From NCBI RefSeq assembly GCF_003932505.1, contig NZ_QZMU01000001.1, positions 1-64,000 on the forward strand: DNA of 64,000 nucleotides. The letters run 5' to 3'. The stretch's first letter is position 1; every line of letters starts with the position of its first letter. The notes below the pieces were generated by a model. That model had not been told where the DNA came from, made no database searches, and saw only the letters and a program-made list of their open reading frames with translations. Positions 16,010 through 25,513 of the stretch are shown here, one piece after another. The translations under genes and the position numbers were made by a program. Origin of the DNA: Thiohalobacter thiocyanaticus. Its GTDB lineage: Bacteria; Pseudomonadota; Gammaproteobacteria; Thiohalobacterales; Thiohalobacteraceae.

Positions 16010-16525
16010 ATGATCCAACCGATGCGCCGCAGTCTCATCGTTACTATTCTCGTGTTCATCGGTGGCCTGCTTCCGGTCGTCTCCATGGCCGCGGCGGAAT
16101 TGGACAACCGTACGGCAATCGGTGATCTCGAGCAGATCAGGGCCGTCTACGATGTGCGGAAATCGAGTGCCAACGCGCTGGATTTCTACCTCGGGGCCAT
16201 TATCACCAATATCGAGAACCTCGAGAAGGAAGGCGTGGAGTCGGACTTGGTGATGGTCTTCATCTCCCATTCGGTGAAATTCATCAACACCGAACCGACA
16301 TTGGAGACGCAGGCGGACTACGGCCCGGCGCTGGAGAGCATCGCGAAGCGTATCGCCACCCTGCAGGAAATGGGGGTGCGAATGGAGGCCTGCAATGGTG
16401 CGACCACCGCCTTCAACGTGGACAACGACACCCTGCTGCCGGGGATCGAGCCGGTACGCAGTGGCTTCATCAGCCTGATGGGTTACCAGAACAACGGCTA
16501 TGCACTGATCCCGGTGTACGATTGA
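16010..16525 (+). CDS. Exported DsrE/DsrF-like protein
   Basis: A 171-residue protein with an N-terminal signal peptide (RRSLIVTILVFIGGLLPVVS, cleavage near MAAAE) and a DsrE-like alpha/beta fold. Recognisable elements are LVMVFISHSVKFIN, a helix-rich segment, and MEACNGATTAFNVDNDTLLP, where a single Cys sits in the position of the conserved cysteine of DsrE-family sulfur carriers. The C-terminus (SGFISLMGYQNNGYALIPVY) is typical of the periplasmic branch. Homologues occur widely in sulfur-metabolising proteobacteria, but the role of this branch is not established. It is followed directly by a strong terminator, so is probably monocistronic. Confidence 0.75.
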   Translation: MIQPMRRSLIVTILVFIGGLLPVVSMAAAELDNRTAIGDLEQIRAVYDVRKSSANALDFYLGAIITNIENLEKEGVESDLVMVFISHSVKFINTEPTLETQADYGPALESIAKRIATLQEMGVRMEACNGATTAFNVDNDTLLPGIEPVRSGFISLMGYQNNGYALIPVYD

Positions 16526-16550
16526 TCCGCCACCGATGATCCGATGAACG

Positions 16551-16578
16551 AACCCGCCGGTGAGGCGGGTTTTCTTTT
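16551..16578 (+). terminator. Rho-independent terminator after the DsrE-like gene
   Basis: AACCCGCC (16551-16558) and GGCGGGTT (16564-16571) form an 8-bp stem with a 5-nt loop followed by TTCTTTT. It is placed 25 nt after the stop codon. Confidence 0.88.
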
Positions 16579-16608
16579 GCGCGGAGGAGCGGTTTCGCGG
16601 CCGCTTGA

Positions 16609-17643
16609 TCAGGCCGCCACCTGCTGCTCCAGTTCCTCGTTGTACTCGCCGCTGCTTGCCAGTGCATTCAGCCTGGCGCGTGCCAGCAGAGCCTGGCGCG
16701 CCTTGTCTACATTGGCCGGCTCGCCCTTCCACAGCTTGAGCGCCGGGTTCTGCAGTGCCCGGGCATAGGAAAACGTCAGCCGCCAGGGCAGGGAACGTTC
16801 GCGTGCCATCAGGTTCATGGCGTTCAGATGCCGGGTGGCTTCCTCGTCGCCCTGGCCGCCGGAGAGGAAGGCGATGCCCGGCACGGCGGCAGGCACGGTC
16901 TGCTCCAGGCAACGCAGGGTCTGCGCGGCCACTTCATCCACGTTCGCACGCTGGGGGCAGTCTGTTCCGGAGATCACCATGCTGGGTTTGAGCACCATGC
17001 CGGCGAAATCCACGTCCTGGCGATAGAGCTGATCGAATACCCGGCGCTGGGTCTCGACAGTGACATCAAAGCAGGTTTCGATGGTATGGGCCCCGTTGAT
17101 CAGTACCTCGGGCTCGACGATAGGGACCAGCCCGGCTTCCTGACACAGGGCTGCATAGCGGGCCAGGGCATGGGCGTTGGCCTGCAGGCAGGCGATGCTG
17201 GGCTTGAACTCACCGATGGTGATCACCGCGCGCCACTTGCAGAAGCGGGCGCCGAAGGTCTTGTATTCCTGCAGCCGCTCGCGCAGCCCGTCCAGGCCTT
17301 CGGTCACCTTCTCGCCGGCGTGCAGCGCCAGCTCCTTGGCCCCGGTGTCGACCTTGATGCCGGGCATGATGCCCTGCTGCTTCATCAGATCAGGAAAGCT
17401 TGCACCTTCGGTACTCTGCTGGCGCAGTGTCTCGTCATAGAGGATGGCGCCGCTGATGTAGTCGCCGAGTCCCGGTGTGCCCAGCAGCAGGCTGCGGTAG
17501 GCGATGCGGTTTTCCTCGGTGTTCTCCACCCCCACGGCCTCCAGCCGCTTGCCGCAGGTGGGGGTGCTTTCATCCATCGCCAGGATGCCTTTGCCGGGCG
17601 CGACCATGGAGCGGGCGGTTTCACGTAACGAGGGATTGTTCAT
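16609..17643 (-). CDS. Class I fructose-bisphosphate aldolase
   Basis: It cleaves fructose 1,6-bisphosphate to dihydroxyacetone phosphate and glyceraldehyde 3-phosphate through a Schiff base, serving glycolysis, gluconeogenesis and the Calvin cycle. The N-terminus MNNPSLRETARSM with APGKGILAMDESTPTCGKRL, the KWRAVI segment and the Schiff-base Lys in FAGMVLKPSMVISG are characteristic of the eukaryote-like class I enzyme; IAFLSGGQGDEEATRHLNAM follows. The start at 17643 has AGGAGGT 6 nt upstream; the frame extends 74 codons further up but with no similarity. The 344-residue length is usual. No metal-binding class II signature is present. Confidence 0.93.
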   Translation of the reverse strand: MNNPSLRETARSMVAPGKGILAMDESTPTCGKRLEAVGVENTEENRIAYRSLLLGTPGLGDYISGAILYDETLRQQSTEGASFPDLMKQQGIMPGIKVDTGAKELALHAGEKVTEGLDGLRERLQEYKTFGARFCKWRAVITIGEFKPSIACLQANAHALARYAALCQEAGLVPIVEPEVLINGAHTIETCFDVTVETQRRVFDQLYRQDVDFAGMVLKPSMVISGTDCPQRANVDEVAAQTLRCLEQTVPAAVPGIAFLSGGQGDEEATRHLNAMNLMARERSLPWRLTFSYARALQNPALKLWKGEPANVDKARQALLARARLNALASSGEYNEELEQQVAA

Positions 17644-18195
17644 CGAGACACCTCCTGTCTGATGTTTGGAATGGTTGGTAATGGTTTCCGGGGACAGGCT
17701 GCCAGCCGGGCACTGGACCACACTGGACCCGGTCGGTTGCCGGATCCGAATTGTCATGATCAAAAAATAGTCGTTGATGCCGTGTTGAACAAAAAAGATT
17801 TGCTTATGCATTGTGATGAAAGTCATAAATTCAACATATCGAATGCCGATACAGGGCTGTACCAAATGGAGGTGCCTGGCGTCCCGGAAAAACCCGTCGT
17901 CGAATGCAGACAGGAATCAAGGGGACTGCCTTAGGTACCTGAATCATATTTACAACTTGTCGTTGCATGGAAGCGACAATCCTTACAGCGGTTAGTTAGT
18001 TCCGTTCCCATGTGTCCCCTTCCGGTTCAATATCTCATGGCCTTATTCATGCTTTGCCGCCGGAATCGTGGATCGCGGGCGCCATGCCCGGGTCACCTGT
18101 TTTCGACGTTGCTGTACGGCTACGCATGAGCGCCTCGGTACGGGCGTATTTGCTCGTATGTTATTGATTCCTCGCTGCTGTCTGGCTCGATGTGC
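17644..18195. other. Long intergenic region between aldolase and the PEP-CTERM gene
   Basis: More than 500 bp without a supportable gene. The part next to the aldolase contains two tandem copies of CACTGGACC (about 17711-17728) and an AT-richer stretch near 17755-17850, likely the aldolase promoter region. Short frames here have no recognisable composition. The other end carries the sigma-54-like promoter for the PEP-CTERM gene. Confidence 0.45.
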
Positions 18196-18211
18196 TGGCA
18201 TGTCCCTTGCG
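18196..18211 (+). promoter_or_regulatory. Sigma-54-like promoter of the PEP-CTERM gene
   Basis: TGGCATGTCCCTTGCG matches TGGCACG-N4-TTGCW with two mismatches (T for C in the -24 element, G at the last base) and exact spacing. It lies about 65 bp before the ATG at 18276. PEP-CTERM genes are frequently sigma-54 dependent, which supports the call. Confidence 0.65.
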
Positions 18212-18275
18212 TTGCCCGGGACAGGCACGATCCGGTGCCGTAACTGTCTGGTCACAGACTGAGAGGAGTCCAGAA

Positions 18276-18947
18276 ATGAAGCTACATGTCAGCAAGCTTA
18301 CATTGGGAGTGACGGCGGCCCTGTTTGCATCCTATGCAGGCGCTTCCACAACATCCTATGTACTGAACGAGTCCAATGTCCTGCCTGATGGCTCGCCCTA
18401 CCTGGGCGTGGACATCACGGAGCGGGCAGAGGCCGAGGGGACATTCGACTTCTCGGTCAAGACCCTCGATGGCCTCAACCTGAGCGGAGACAATCCGGGC
18501 ATTCAGGAATTCGGTTTCAATGTCGAGCCTGCCATGACCACCAGCACCACCGGGGACGGCGTGGAGTTGGCTTATGAGCCGTTGCAGTTCTCCGATCTGC
18601 CCGGGGGATGGTCTGTGCAGACGGACAAGAACATGTCCGAGTTCGGCCGCTTCGATGTCCGTTTGAAGGGCACGGGAGACAATCGTACCGATGAACTCAA
18701 TTTTTCACTGGCCGGTACCAGTGCAGAGCTGATAGGCAGCACCTTCGCAGCGCATGTGGCCGGCATCGAGGGTGATCACGAAAGCGGCTTTTTCGGTGGT
18801 GGCGAACTGCAGCAGGGCAATGGTGACGAGGTCGCACCGCCCGAGGCCGTGCCGTTGCCGGCCGCGGCCTGGCTGTTCGGCAGCGGCCTGCTCGGAATGG
18901 TTGGCGTGGCACGCCGCAAATCAAACAGTACCCGGTCCGACGTATAA
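18276..18947 (+). CDS. PEP-CTERM sorting-domain protein
   Basis: A 223-residue exported protein: signal peptide (KLTLGVTAALFASYAGAS), a beta-rich, Thr/Asp/Gly-rich body, and a C-terminal sorting signal made of VPLPAAAWLFGSGLLGMVGV followed by ARRK. That tripartite tail (VPLPAA, hydrophobic helix, basic end) is the VPLPA variant of the PEP-CTERM signal, processed by an exosortase (EpsH) in the inner membrane; the mature protein is usually linked to exopolysaccharide or biofilm matrix. No exosortase gene is in this window. GAGAGGAG precedes the ATG at 18276, and a sigma-54-like promoter lies upstream. The body matches no family I recognise. Confidence 0.88.
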   Translation: MKLHVSKLTLGVTAALFASYAGASTTSYVLNESNVLPDGSPYLGVDITERAEAEGTFDFSVKTLDGLNLSGDNPGIQEFGFNVEPAMTTSTTGDGVELAYEPLQFSDLPGGWSVQTDKNMSEFGRFDVRLKGTGDNRTDELNFSLAGTSAELIGSTFAAHVAGIEGDHESGFFGGGELQQGNGDEVAPPEAVPLPAAAWLFGSGLLGMVGVARRKSNSTRSDV

Positions 18948-18970
18948 CAAAACCATAAGCAGCTAAAACC

Positions 18971-19009
18971 GGTGCCGGCACCGCGGCAACCGCGGCGTCG
19001 GCACCTTCT
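18971..19009 (+). terminator. Probable terminator after the PEP-CTERM gene
   Basis: GGTGCCG (18971-18977) pairs with CGGCACC (18999-19005), and an inner CCGCGG-CAA-CCGCGG extends the stem. The following TTCTG is only weakly T-rich. Placed 24 nt after the stop codon. Confidence 0.55.
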
Positions 19010-19219
19010 GCGTTACACGGGACCGCAGCCCTGCCCCGGAGACTGCCGGCAACCCGGAGCATCTCCCGCCTGAGCCGGCTTGGAAAACCCGCCTCCCTGT
19101 CACCATCCAATTATCTGATTTCAGGAATTTTTCACGACCTCCCCGGTTGCGGCTTGTGTAAATACCGCTACAGTTTCTAGTATGCAGCCTTGATGCATGC
19201 AGACGGAGAGCGCCATCCC

Positions 19220-19885
19220 ATGGATTATTCCGCGACATTGCTGATGACCGGATTTGTCACTCACGATGTGAAACGTTATGTGCTCGAATGGCCCAGGGGG
19301 TTGGAGTATCAGCCGGGTCAGGGTGTGGAACTCAGGATCGACGAACCCGGATGGCGGAAGGAGGGGAGGCCCTTCACGCCGACCAGTGTCACGGGCGACC
19401 GGGTACTGGAGTTCACCATCAAGACCTATCCCGAGCATGCGGGCATGACCCGGCAGCTGCATACCCAGTCGCCCGGCGTGAAGCTGTTGTTGTCGGAGCC
19501 CTTCGGCACCATCCAGTACAAGGGCCCGGGCGTTTTCATCGCTGCCGGCGCCGGTGTCACACCCTTCCTGGCGATCGTGCGCGACCTGGCCGGACGCGGC
19601 GAACTGGGTGCCAGCCAGCTGCTGTTTTCCAACAAGACACCGGCCGACGTCATCTGCGAACGCGAACTGCGCCATTATTTCGGTGACCGAGCCTGGTTTA
19701 CCTGCACCCAGGACAGCGCGCCGGGTTATGCCGACCGCCGTATCGACAGGGAACTGCTGCAAGAACGGATCAGCGATTTCGGACAGAACTTCTATGTCTG
19801 CGGGCCGCCGGGCTTTACCGAGGCCGTCAATCAGGCGCTGACCGAACTCGGCGCCGATCCGGACGCGGTCGTGTTCGAGCAATGA
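19220..19885 (+). CDS. Ferredoxin/flavodoxin reductase-type flavoprotein
   Basis: The 221-residue protein has only the FAD and NAD(P) domains of the ferredoxin-NADP reductase family. The FAD motif is RPFTPTS (residues ~50-56), followed by [13 protein letters not shown]; the nucleotide-binding domain shows [20 protein letters not shown] and ends with FYVCGPPGF. The terminal VVFEQ is typical. There is no iron-sulfur domain, so it must transfer electrons to a separate partner, probably a small redox protein or flavin. ATG 19220 starts [20 protein letters not shown]; an ATG 30 bp upstream is possible. It lies 28 nt before the NfeD gene in the same orientation. Confidence 0.82.
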   Translation: MDYSATLLMTGFVTHDVKRYVLEWPRGLEYQPGQGVELRIDEPGWRKEGRPFTPTSVTGDRVLEFTIKTYPEHAGMTRQLHTQSPGVKLLLSEPFGTIQYKGPGVFIAAGAGVTPFLAIVRDLAGRGELGASQLLFSNKTPADVICERELRHYFGDRAWFTCTQDSAPGYADRRIDRELLQERISDFGQNFYVCGPPGFTEAVNQALTELGADPDAVVFEQ

Positions 19886-19913
19886 CCCCGATGAACGCCG
19901 ACAGGACGTACCA

Positions 19914-21305
19914 ATGACACCGATACGGTTGTGGCTGGCGGCGGCGCTGCTGGCAGTGACGACGGCGGTGCAGGCCCAGGACACCGCCGCCGTGCTGCTC
20001 GACATCGAGGGCGGCATCGGGCCGGTGACCGCGGACTTCATCGAACGCGGCCTGGCCAGCGCCGAGACCGAAGGCGCCGATCTGGTGATCCTGCGCCTGG
20101 ACACCCCGGGCGGGCTGGATACCTCCATGCGTTCCATCATCAAGGCCATCCTCAATTCCCCGGTGCCGGTGGCCAGCTATGTGGCACCGCGCGGGGCGCG
20201 GGCGGCCAGCGCCGGAACTTACATCCTGTACGCCAGCCACATCGCCGCCATGGCGCCCGGGACCAACCTGGGCGCGGCCACGCCGGTGAACCTGATCGAT
20301 GACGGCGGCGGTATGCCGAAACCGCCGGGCCAGCCCGATCCGGGCGATTCACAGGAAGGGGAGGAAACGCCGGCGGCGTCGGGCGATGCCAAACAGCGCA
20401 AGGCGGTCAATGATGCCTGTGGCCTATATCCGCCTCCGCTGGCCCACTGCGCGGGCCGCAATGCCGAACTGCGGCCGAGCAGGCGGTGCGCGAGGCCGCC
20501 AGCCTGGCGGCGGAGGAGGCGCTGGAGCAGGATGTCATCGATCTGGTGGCTTCCGACCTGAGCAGCCTGCTGGCCCAACTCGACGGCTATGCGGTCGAGG
20601 TCCAGGGCCGCACGCTCGAGCTGGCGACCGAGGGGCATGCAGGTCGAGACCATCGAACCCGACTGGCGTACCCGGCTGCTGGCGGTGATCGCCGATCCAA
20701 ACATCGCCTACATTCTGATTCTGCTCGGCTTCTACGGTCTGCTGCTGGAGTTCTACAACCCGGGCTTCATTGTCCCCGGCGTGGTCGGCGCAATCTCGCT
20801 GATCCTGGCCCTGTTCGCCCTCCAGGTACTGCCGGTGAATTATGCCGGCCTGGGCCTGATCATCCTCGGCATCATCTTCATGTCGGCTGAGGCCTTCGTG
20901 CCCAGTTTCGGGGCGCTGGGCATCGGCGGGCTGATCGCCTTCGTCATCGGCTCCATCATGCTGATCGACACCGATGCCCCCGGCTACGGTATTTCGCGGC
21001 CTGATCCGCGATCGGTGCAGGCGGACCAGCCGCGGCCTTTTCATCTTTCGTGTGGGATCATGGGGGGTGGTCGAAGGCGCGGTAACCGGGGCGGTGGTAG
21101 GGCCAGGAGAGAGATCGGCGCGCATGGGCGCGCAAAGGGATTTCAGCGACCGGGCTGGGTGCATGTCCATGGCGAGAACTGGCACGCCCTGACTCACCGT
21201 CCGGTACACCGGGGGCAGCGGGTGCGTGTCACCGGCATGGACGAACTGCTGCTGGAAATCGAACCACGAGGAGGATTGACCCATGGACGGTATTGCACCT
21301 CTTAA
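19914..21305 (+). pseudogene. NfeD-family membrane serine protease, heavily frameshifted
   Basis: The N-terminus has a signal peptide ([16 protein letters not shown]) and a ClpP-like protease domain: [14 protein letters not shown], then the nucleophile-containing [12 protein letters not shown], followed by [14 protein letters not shown]. The C-terminal part has four membrane segments (NIAYILILLGFYGLLLEFYN onwards) and an NfeD OB-fold ending in VHVHGENWHALTH and GMDELLLEIEP. The pieces lie in all three frames, with breaks near 20409, 20435, 20475, 20635, 20995 and 21110. The order of domains is complete, so this is a full-length gene damaged by about six single-base indels. It precedes a slipin gene; NfeD proteases cleave slipins and the pair is conserved across prokaryotes. 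Confidence 0.82.
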
Positions 21306-21336
21306 CATGGCGTTATCACGCTGAAGGAGTCCTAGT

Positions 21337-22101
21337 ATGGCCATTACGACCGTCACCATCGCCGCGCTGATCCTGGCGCTGCTGTTTTCCATGTTCCGTA
21401 TCCTGCGCGAATACGAGCGGGGCGTGATCTTCATGCTCGGCCGGTTCTGGAAGGTCAAGGGGCCGGGCCTGGTCATTGTCATTCCCTTCATCCAGCAGAT
21501 GGTGCGGGTGGATCTGCGCACCATTGTCATGGACGTGCCCAGCCAGGATGTCATTTCCCAGGACAATGTCTCGGTCAAGGTCAACGCCGTCATCTATTTC
21601 CGTGTCATCGATGCCGAGCGCGCCATCATTCAGGTCGAGGATTACTATTCCGCCACCAGCCAGCTGGCCCAGACCACGCTGCGCTCGGTGCTGGGCAAGC
21701 ACGATCTGGACGAGATGCTGGCCGAGCGCGACAAGCTCAACAACGACATCCAGGAGCTGCTCGATTCCCAGACCGATGCCTGGGGCATCAAGGTGGCCAA
21801 TGTGGAGATCAAACACGTGGATCTCGACGAGAGCATGATCCGCTCCATCGCCAAGCAGGCCGAGGCCGAACGCGTGCGCCGCGCCAAGGTGATCCACGCC
21901 GAGGGCGAGCTGCAGGCCTCGGAGAAGCTGGCCCAGGCCTACAAGGTGCTGGCCAGCGAGCCGGGCTCGATCCAGCTGCGCTACCTGCAGACGCTCAACG
22001 ACATCGCCGGCGAGCAGAATTCGACCATCGTCTTCCCGGTGCCGATGGATCTGATCACACCGATGCTGGACGCCCTCGGCAAAAAACCGCAGCAGAGCTA
22101 G
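21337..22101 (+). CDS. Slipin (stomatin/prohibitin-family membrane protein)
   Basis: The 254-residue protein has one N-terminal membrane segment ([17 protein letters not shown]) and a stomatin/band 7 domain: [20 protein letters not shown], then [20 protein letters not shown]-type core sequence, and a helical C-terminus ([20 protein letters not shown]-like). It is placed on the cytoplasmic face and oligomerises in membrane microdomains. AAGGAG precedes the ATG. It follows nfeD, the membrane protease that cleaves slipin C-termini, so the two should act together. Unlike nfeD, this gene is intact. Its stop overlaps by 4 bp the stop of the convergent methyltransferase gene. Confidence 0.92.
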   Translation: MAITTVTIAALILALLFSMFRILREYERGVIFMLGRFWKVKGPGLVIVIPFIQQMVRVDLRTIVMDVPSQDVISQDNVSVKVNAVIYFRVIDAERAIIQVEDYYSATSQLAQTTLRSVLGKHDLDEMLAERDKLNNDIQELLDSQTDAWGIKVANVEIKHVDLDESMIRSIAKQAEAERVRRAKVIHAEGELQASEKLAQAYKVLASEPGSIQLRYLQTLNDIAGEQNSTIVFPVPMDLITPMLDALGKKPQQS

Positions 22102-22871
22102 GCCCGCACCCGGGGCAGCAGGGCACCCACCTCGCGGCGGTAGCGCCGGTAGGGTTCCCCGAAGTGCCCGGCGAGTTCGCGTTCCTCAAGGGTCACGCCG
22201 ATGGCGATGTAGCCGCTCAGCCCCAGGGCCAGTGCCAGGTGGCCGGCCGACATCTCCGGGGTGGCCCAGATCCCGATCAGTATCCCCAGCATCATGGGGT
22301 GGCGGCTGTAGCGGTACATCCACTTGCGTACGAACGGCACCGGCGTGTACTCCCTGCCCCGAAGATGCAGCCAGGCCTGGCGCAGCCCGAACAGATCATA
22401 GTGGTTGGTGACATAGGTGGCGGCCACCAGGTACAGCCAGCCGAAGGCGAACAACCCCCAAAGGACGCTGCGTGCCGTCGGGTCGCTGACTGACCAGATC
22501 ATGGCATCGAGCGGCTGCCACAGCCAGATGACCAGTCCCAGCGCCAGTGCCGACGCCAGTACATAGGTGCTGCGTTCGGCCGGCGGCGGCACGACGCGCG
22601 TCCACCAGGCCTTGAAGTGACGGCGCGCCATGACACTGTGCTGCAGACCGAACAGCAGCACCAGAATGGTGTTCAGCGCCAGCGCGCCGGCAGTACTGTG
22701 CAGTTCCAGCGGCGCCGTGCCTAACGGGACCAGTCCCGCCAGGCTGGCGACCAGCCAGGCGATGGCGGCCATGCCCGCGGCATAGGCAATGAGGCTGTAG
22801 AGGAAAATGCCGGCGCGAGTGGCCAGGCGCGTATCCTGTGCTGACAGGCTTGCGGATTCTGTATCAGTCAT
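22098..22871 (-). CDS. MddA-like methanethiol S-methyltransferase / NnrU-type membrane protein
   Basis: Six or so membrane segments span the 257 residues. The middle has [20 protein letters not shown] and [17 protein letters not shown], and the C-terminus has [18 protein letters not shown] and [20 protein letters not shown], with the RHP-type SAM-binding end shared with isoprenylcysteine methyltransferases. These segments fit MddA, which methylates methanethiol to dimethyl sulfide. The family also includes proteins annotated NnrU without known activity. The start at 22871 is supported by GGGAGGAC upstream. Production of dimethyl sulfide would be in keeping with a sulfur-based metabolism, but it is not proven here. 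Confidence 0.75.
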   Translation of the reverse strand: MTDTESASLSAQDTRLATRAGIFLYSLIAYAAGMAAIAWLVASLAGLVPLGTAPLELHSTAGALALNTILVLLFGLQHSVMARRHFKAWWTRVVPPPAERSTYVLASALALGLVIWLWQPLDAMIWSVSDPTARSVLWGLFAFGWLYLVAATYVTNHYDLFGLRQAWLHLRGREYTPVPFVRKWMYRYSRHPMMLGILIGIWATPEMSAGHLALALGLSGYIAIGVTLEERELAGHFGEPYRRYRREVGALLPRVRA

Positions 22872-23019
22872 GGTCTTGTCCTCCCCCGTTTCTACCTGCC
22901 TCGCCGGGCAGTCGGGAGCAAGCATAGTCATGACCGCCGCAGTTCGCATGAGGCCGGTGTCCCGGGGGAGAGGACGAAAAACCGGGACGGGAGACCGCGA
23001 CCGGGGCGGCTGTCCCGGA

Positions 23020-24081
23020 TCAGCCGAAACCGGCGTCGCGGGCGCGTGCAACGGCCCGGGCCCGGCTGTTGACCTCCAGTTTGTCGAACAGACGCGAGAC
23101 ATGGTTGCGCACGGTCTTGGGACGCAACCCCAGAGCGGTGGCGATCTCGTCGTTGCTCAGTCCGCGGGCGACATGCTCCAGTACCTCGCGCTCGCGTGGG
23201 GTCAGATTGCTGAAACCGTCCCGCTTGCCGGTGGCGGGATGATCCCGAGCCAGGAAGGCATGCAGTTCATCGATGAAGCGCTGCCAGGCAGGTTCGTCAT
23301 GGCGCAGGATGTGATTGCGGCTGTCGAGCACGACGAATTCAGCGCCCGGGATAAGCCCGGCCAGGCGTTCGCCTTCCGCGTACGGCACCACGCAGTCGCC
23401 GCGTACATGCACCACCAGGGTGGGGACGCGGACCTGGGTGGCGAGGCTGCGGACATCCAGGCGGTGAAATGCCCGCCACAGCCGGGCGGCGTTGGCGGGA
23501 GAGACCGTGCGTCGCTGCAGCTCGCCCAGCCAGCGCACGGATTCGGCCGGCGCGTCGGGCATCAGCAGGCTGGCGAACAGCTCGCGGAAGGCCGCGGTCT
23601 CGCGGCCCCAGCCGATTTCTATCATTTCGGTGAGCAGTTCCGCCTCGCGTGCAGCGCCGGGATCGCCATCGTCAACCAGGGCGCCGCAGGTATAGGTGTC
23701 ATAGAGTACCAGCCGGCTGACCCGTTCCGGATGACGTGCGGCATAGGCCAGGGCGATGACTCCGCCCTGGCACAGGCCGAGCAGGGGAAAGCGCTCCAGT
23801 TCCCGGTCATTGACCACGGCATCCAGGTCGTCGACCCAGGTCGCCAGCGAGGCATCGCCCACCTCGCTGCCGGACAGGCCGGAGCCGCGCAGATCGTAGC
23901 GGATCAGGGTGTGCCGGCGGGTGAGGGCCTCGAGCCAGTGCTGCCAGACCGGGCTGTGCCAGTCCAGGTCCAGGTGAGTCAGCCAGTTGCCGGCGCGCAC
24001 CAGCGGCGGCCCGGTGCCGGCCCGGGCATAGGCGAGCCGGCAGCCGTCTCTGCTGGTGCAGAACTGTATGCGCTGGCGCAT
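23020..24081 (-). CDS. Alpha/beta hydrolase fused to a LuxR-type DNA-binding domain
   Basis: Residues 1-270 form an alpha/beta hydrolase fold: LIRYDLRGSGLSG (oxyanion region), nucleophile elbow PLLGLCQGGVIALAY, and the acid/His region VVHVRGDCVVPY and LDSRNHILRHDEP. The nucleophile position is Cys (GLCQGG), not the usual Ser. After a short linker comes a C-terminal LuxR/GerE helix-turn-helix (NLTPREREVLEHVARGLSND, LGLRPKTVRNHVSRLFDKL). Such fusions are thought to be transcription regulators using the hydrolase fold as a ligand sensor or enzyme. The start MRQRIQFCTSRDGCRLAYA matches family members; six more residues are possible upstream. No obvious target is adjacent. Confidence 0.85.
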   Translation of the reverse strand: MRQRIQFCTSRDGCRLAYARAGTGPPLVRAGNWLTHLDLDWHSPVWQHWLEALTRRHTLIRYDLRGSGLSGSEVGDASLATWVDDLDAVVNDRELERFPLLGLCQGGVIALAYAARHPERVSRLVLYDTYTCGALVDDGDPGAAREAELLTEMIEIGWGRETAAFRELFASLLMPDAPAESVRWLGELQRRTVSPANAARLWRAFHRLDVRSLATQVRVPTLVVHVRGDCVVPYAEGERLAGLIPGAEFVVLDSRNHILRHDEPAWQRFIDELHAFLARDHPATGKRDGFSNLTPREREVLEHVARGLSNDEIATALGLRPKTVRNHVSRLFDKLEVNSRARAVARARDAGFG

Positions 24082-24154
24082 GAGGCGAGTGTAACCCATC
24101 GGCGGCCGAAGGCCACGGGGCGGCGCAATCAGGGATAGCGCGGGAGTGAGGGTC

Positions 24155-25219
24155 TCAGACCTTGCCCTGGGCCCGGGAGAATTCCAGCATACGCTCGATG
24201 GGCACGAGTGCCTTGCGGCGCACCGTCTCGTCGATATGGATCTCGTGGCCGCTGCCGTCTTCGAGCACGGCGGCGAGATTGTCCAGGCTGTTCATGGCCA
24301 TCCAGGGGCAGTGGGCGCAGCTGACGCAGGTCGCGCTTTCGCCGCCGGTGGGCACGGCCAGCAGCTGCTTGTCCGGCGCGGCCTCGTGCATCTTGTGGAA
24401 GATGCCCATGTCGGTCGCCACGATCAGGGTGTCGGCCCTGGATTCCTTCGCCGCCCGGATCAGCTGGGTGGTGGAGCCGACCACACTGGCCATGTCCAGC
24501 ACCTCGGCCGGGGATTCCGGATGAGCGATCAGCTCGGCCTCGGGGTACTCGGCCATCAGGCGCCTGAGCTCGCTGGCCTTGAACTCGTCATGCACGACGC
24601 AGAAGCCCTGCCAGTTGAGGATATCGGCGCCGGTCTTCTGCTGCACATAGCGGCCCAGATGCCGGTCGGGGGCGAAGATGATCTTCTCGCCGTTCGCGTG
24701 CAGGTGGGCGACGATGTCCACGGCGTTGGAGGAGGTCACCACCCAGTCGGCGCGGGCCTTCACCTCGGCGCTGGTGTTGGTGTAGACGACCACGGTGCGA
24801 TCCGGGTGCTGGTCGCAGAAGGCGCTGAAGGCTTCGATGGGGCAGCTCAGGTCGAGCGAGCATTCCGCCCCCAGATCCGGCATCAGGACGCGTTTCTCGG
24901 GATTGAGGATCTTGGCGGTCTCGCCCATGAAGCGTACCCCGATCACCACCAGGGTGGTGGCCTCGTGCCGGTTGCCGTAGTCGGCCATGCCGAGTGAATC
25001 GCCGACATAGCCGCCGGTGGCGTCGGTCAGAATCTGCAACTGCTCATCGACATAATAATGCGTGATGAGCACGGCGTTGTTCGCCTTCAGCAGATCCCTG
25101 ATGCGTTGGATCAGGGCATCGCGCTGCTCGGGCGTCAGAGCACGCGGGCGCGGCGCGTGCAGGGCCTTGCCGCGGATTTCCTCGACCAGTTCTACCGGGA
25201 TGTCGTTGGCACTGCCCAT
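24155..25219 (-). CDS. nadA: Quinolinate synthase
   Basis: NadA condenses iminoaspartate with dihydroxyacetone phosphate to give quinolinate, the precursor of NAD. It is a [4Fe-4S] enzyme of three pseudo-repeats. Visible motifs are [15 protein letters not shown] and GDSLGMAD in the first repeat, [15 protein letters not shown] with a cluster Cys, [12 protein letters not shown] with the second, and [14 protein letters not shown] with the third. The start [17 protein letters not shown] at 25219 is chosen by similarity; the frame reaches 34 codons further upstream. Length is 354 residues, usual for the family. No nadB or nadC is adjacent. Confidence 0.95.
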   Translation of the reverse strand: MGSANDIPVELVEEIRGKALHAPRPRALTPEQRDALIQRIRDLLKANNAVLITHYYVDEQLQILTDATGGYVGDSLGMADYGNRHEATTLVVIGVRFMGETAKILNPEKRVLMPDLGAECSLDLSCPIEAFSAFCDQHPDRTVVVYTNTSAEVKARADWVVTSSNAVDIVAHLHANGEKIIFAPDRHLGRYVQQKTGADILNWQGFCVVHDEFKASELRRLMAEYPEAELIAHPESPAEVLDMASVVGSTTQLIRAAKESRADTLIVATDMGIFHKMHEAAPDKQLLAVPTGGESATCVSCAHCPWMAMNSLDNLAAVLEDGSGHEIHIDETVRRKALVPIERMLEFSRAQGKV

Positions 25220-25513
25220 GAATCGACTCCAACTCGCAGGAAACCGCCTGCCACATGTAATACTAGCACCTGCCCCTGTGGGCCCTGAAGTCAGCCTCAT
25301 GGGGTAGGCCGCTATCCCCATGGGGAAGGAAAAAAGATTGCATGGCCACTCCGCGGAATGAACACCCGGCGAAGCCTTTGACCCGGTTATGCGGCCGCAA
25401 CGGTGTGTTATTGTCGGACTGAGCGGTGACCAGGAGCTGCAAAAATCTCTTGAAACTGGTTAATATTTTAATTTGTAACTTATTGATATAAAATACTATA
25501 GAGAGGTGACTCA

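Noticed and set aside
21283-21324. 13-codon frame with a good ribosome binding site just before the slipin gene
   Set aside because: It begins at ATG 21283 after AGGAGG but lies at the damaged end of nfeD; too short and without family resemblance to call.
22807-24138. 443-codon plus-strand frame opposite the hydrolase-LuxR gene
   Set aside because: It mirrors a gene with clear hydrolase and helix-turn-helix motifs on the other strand and resembles no known protein.
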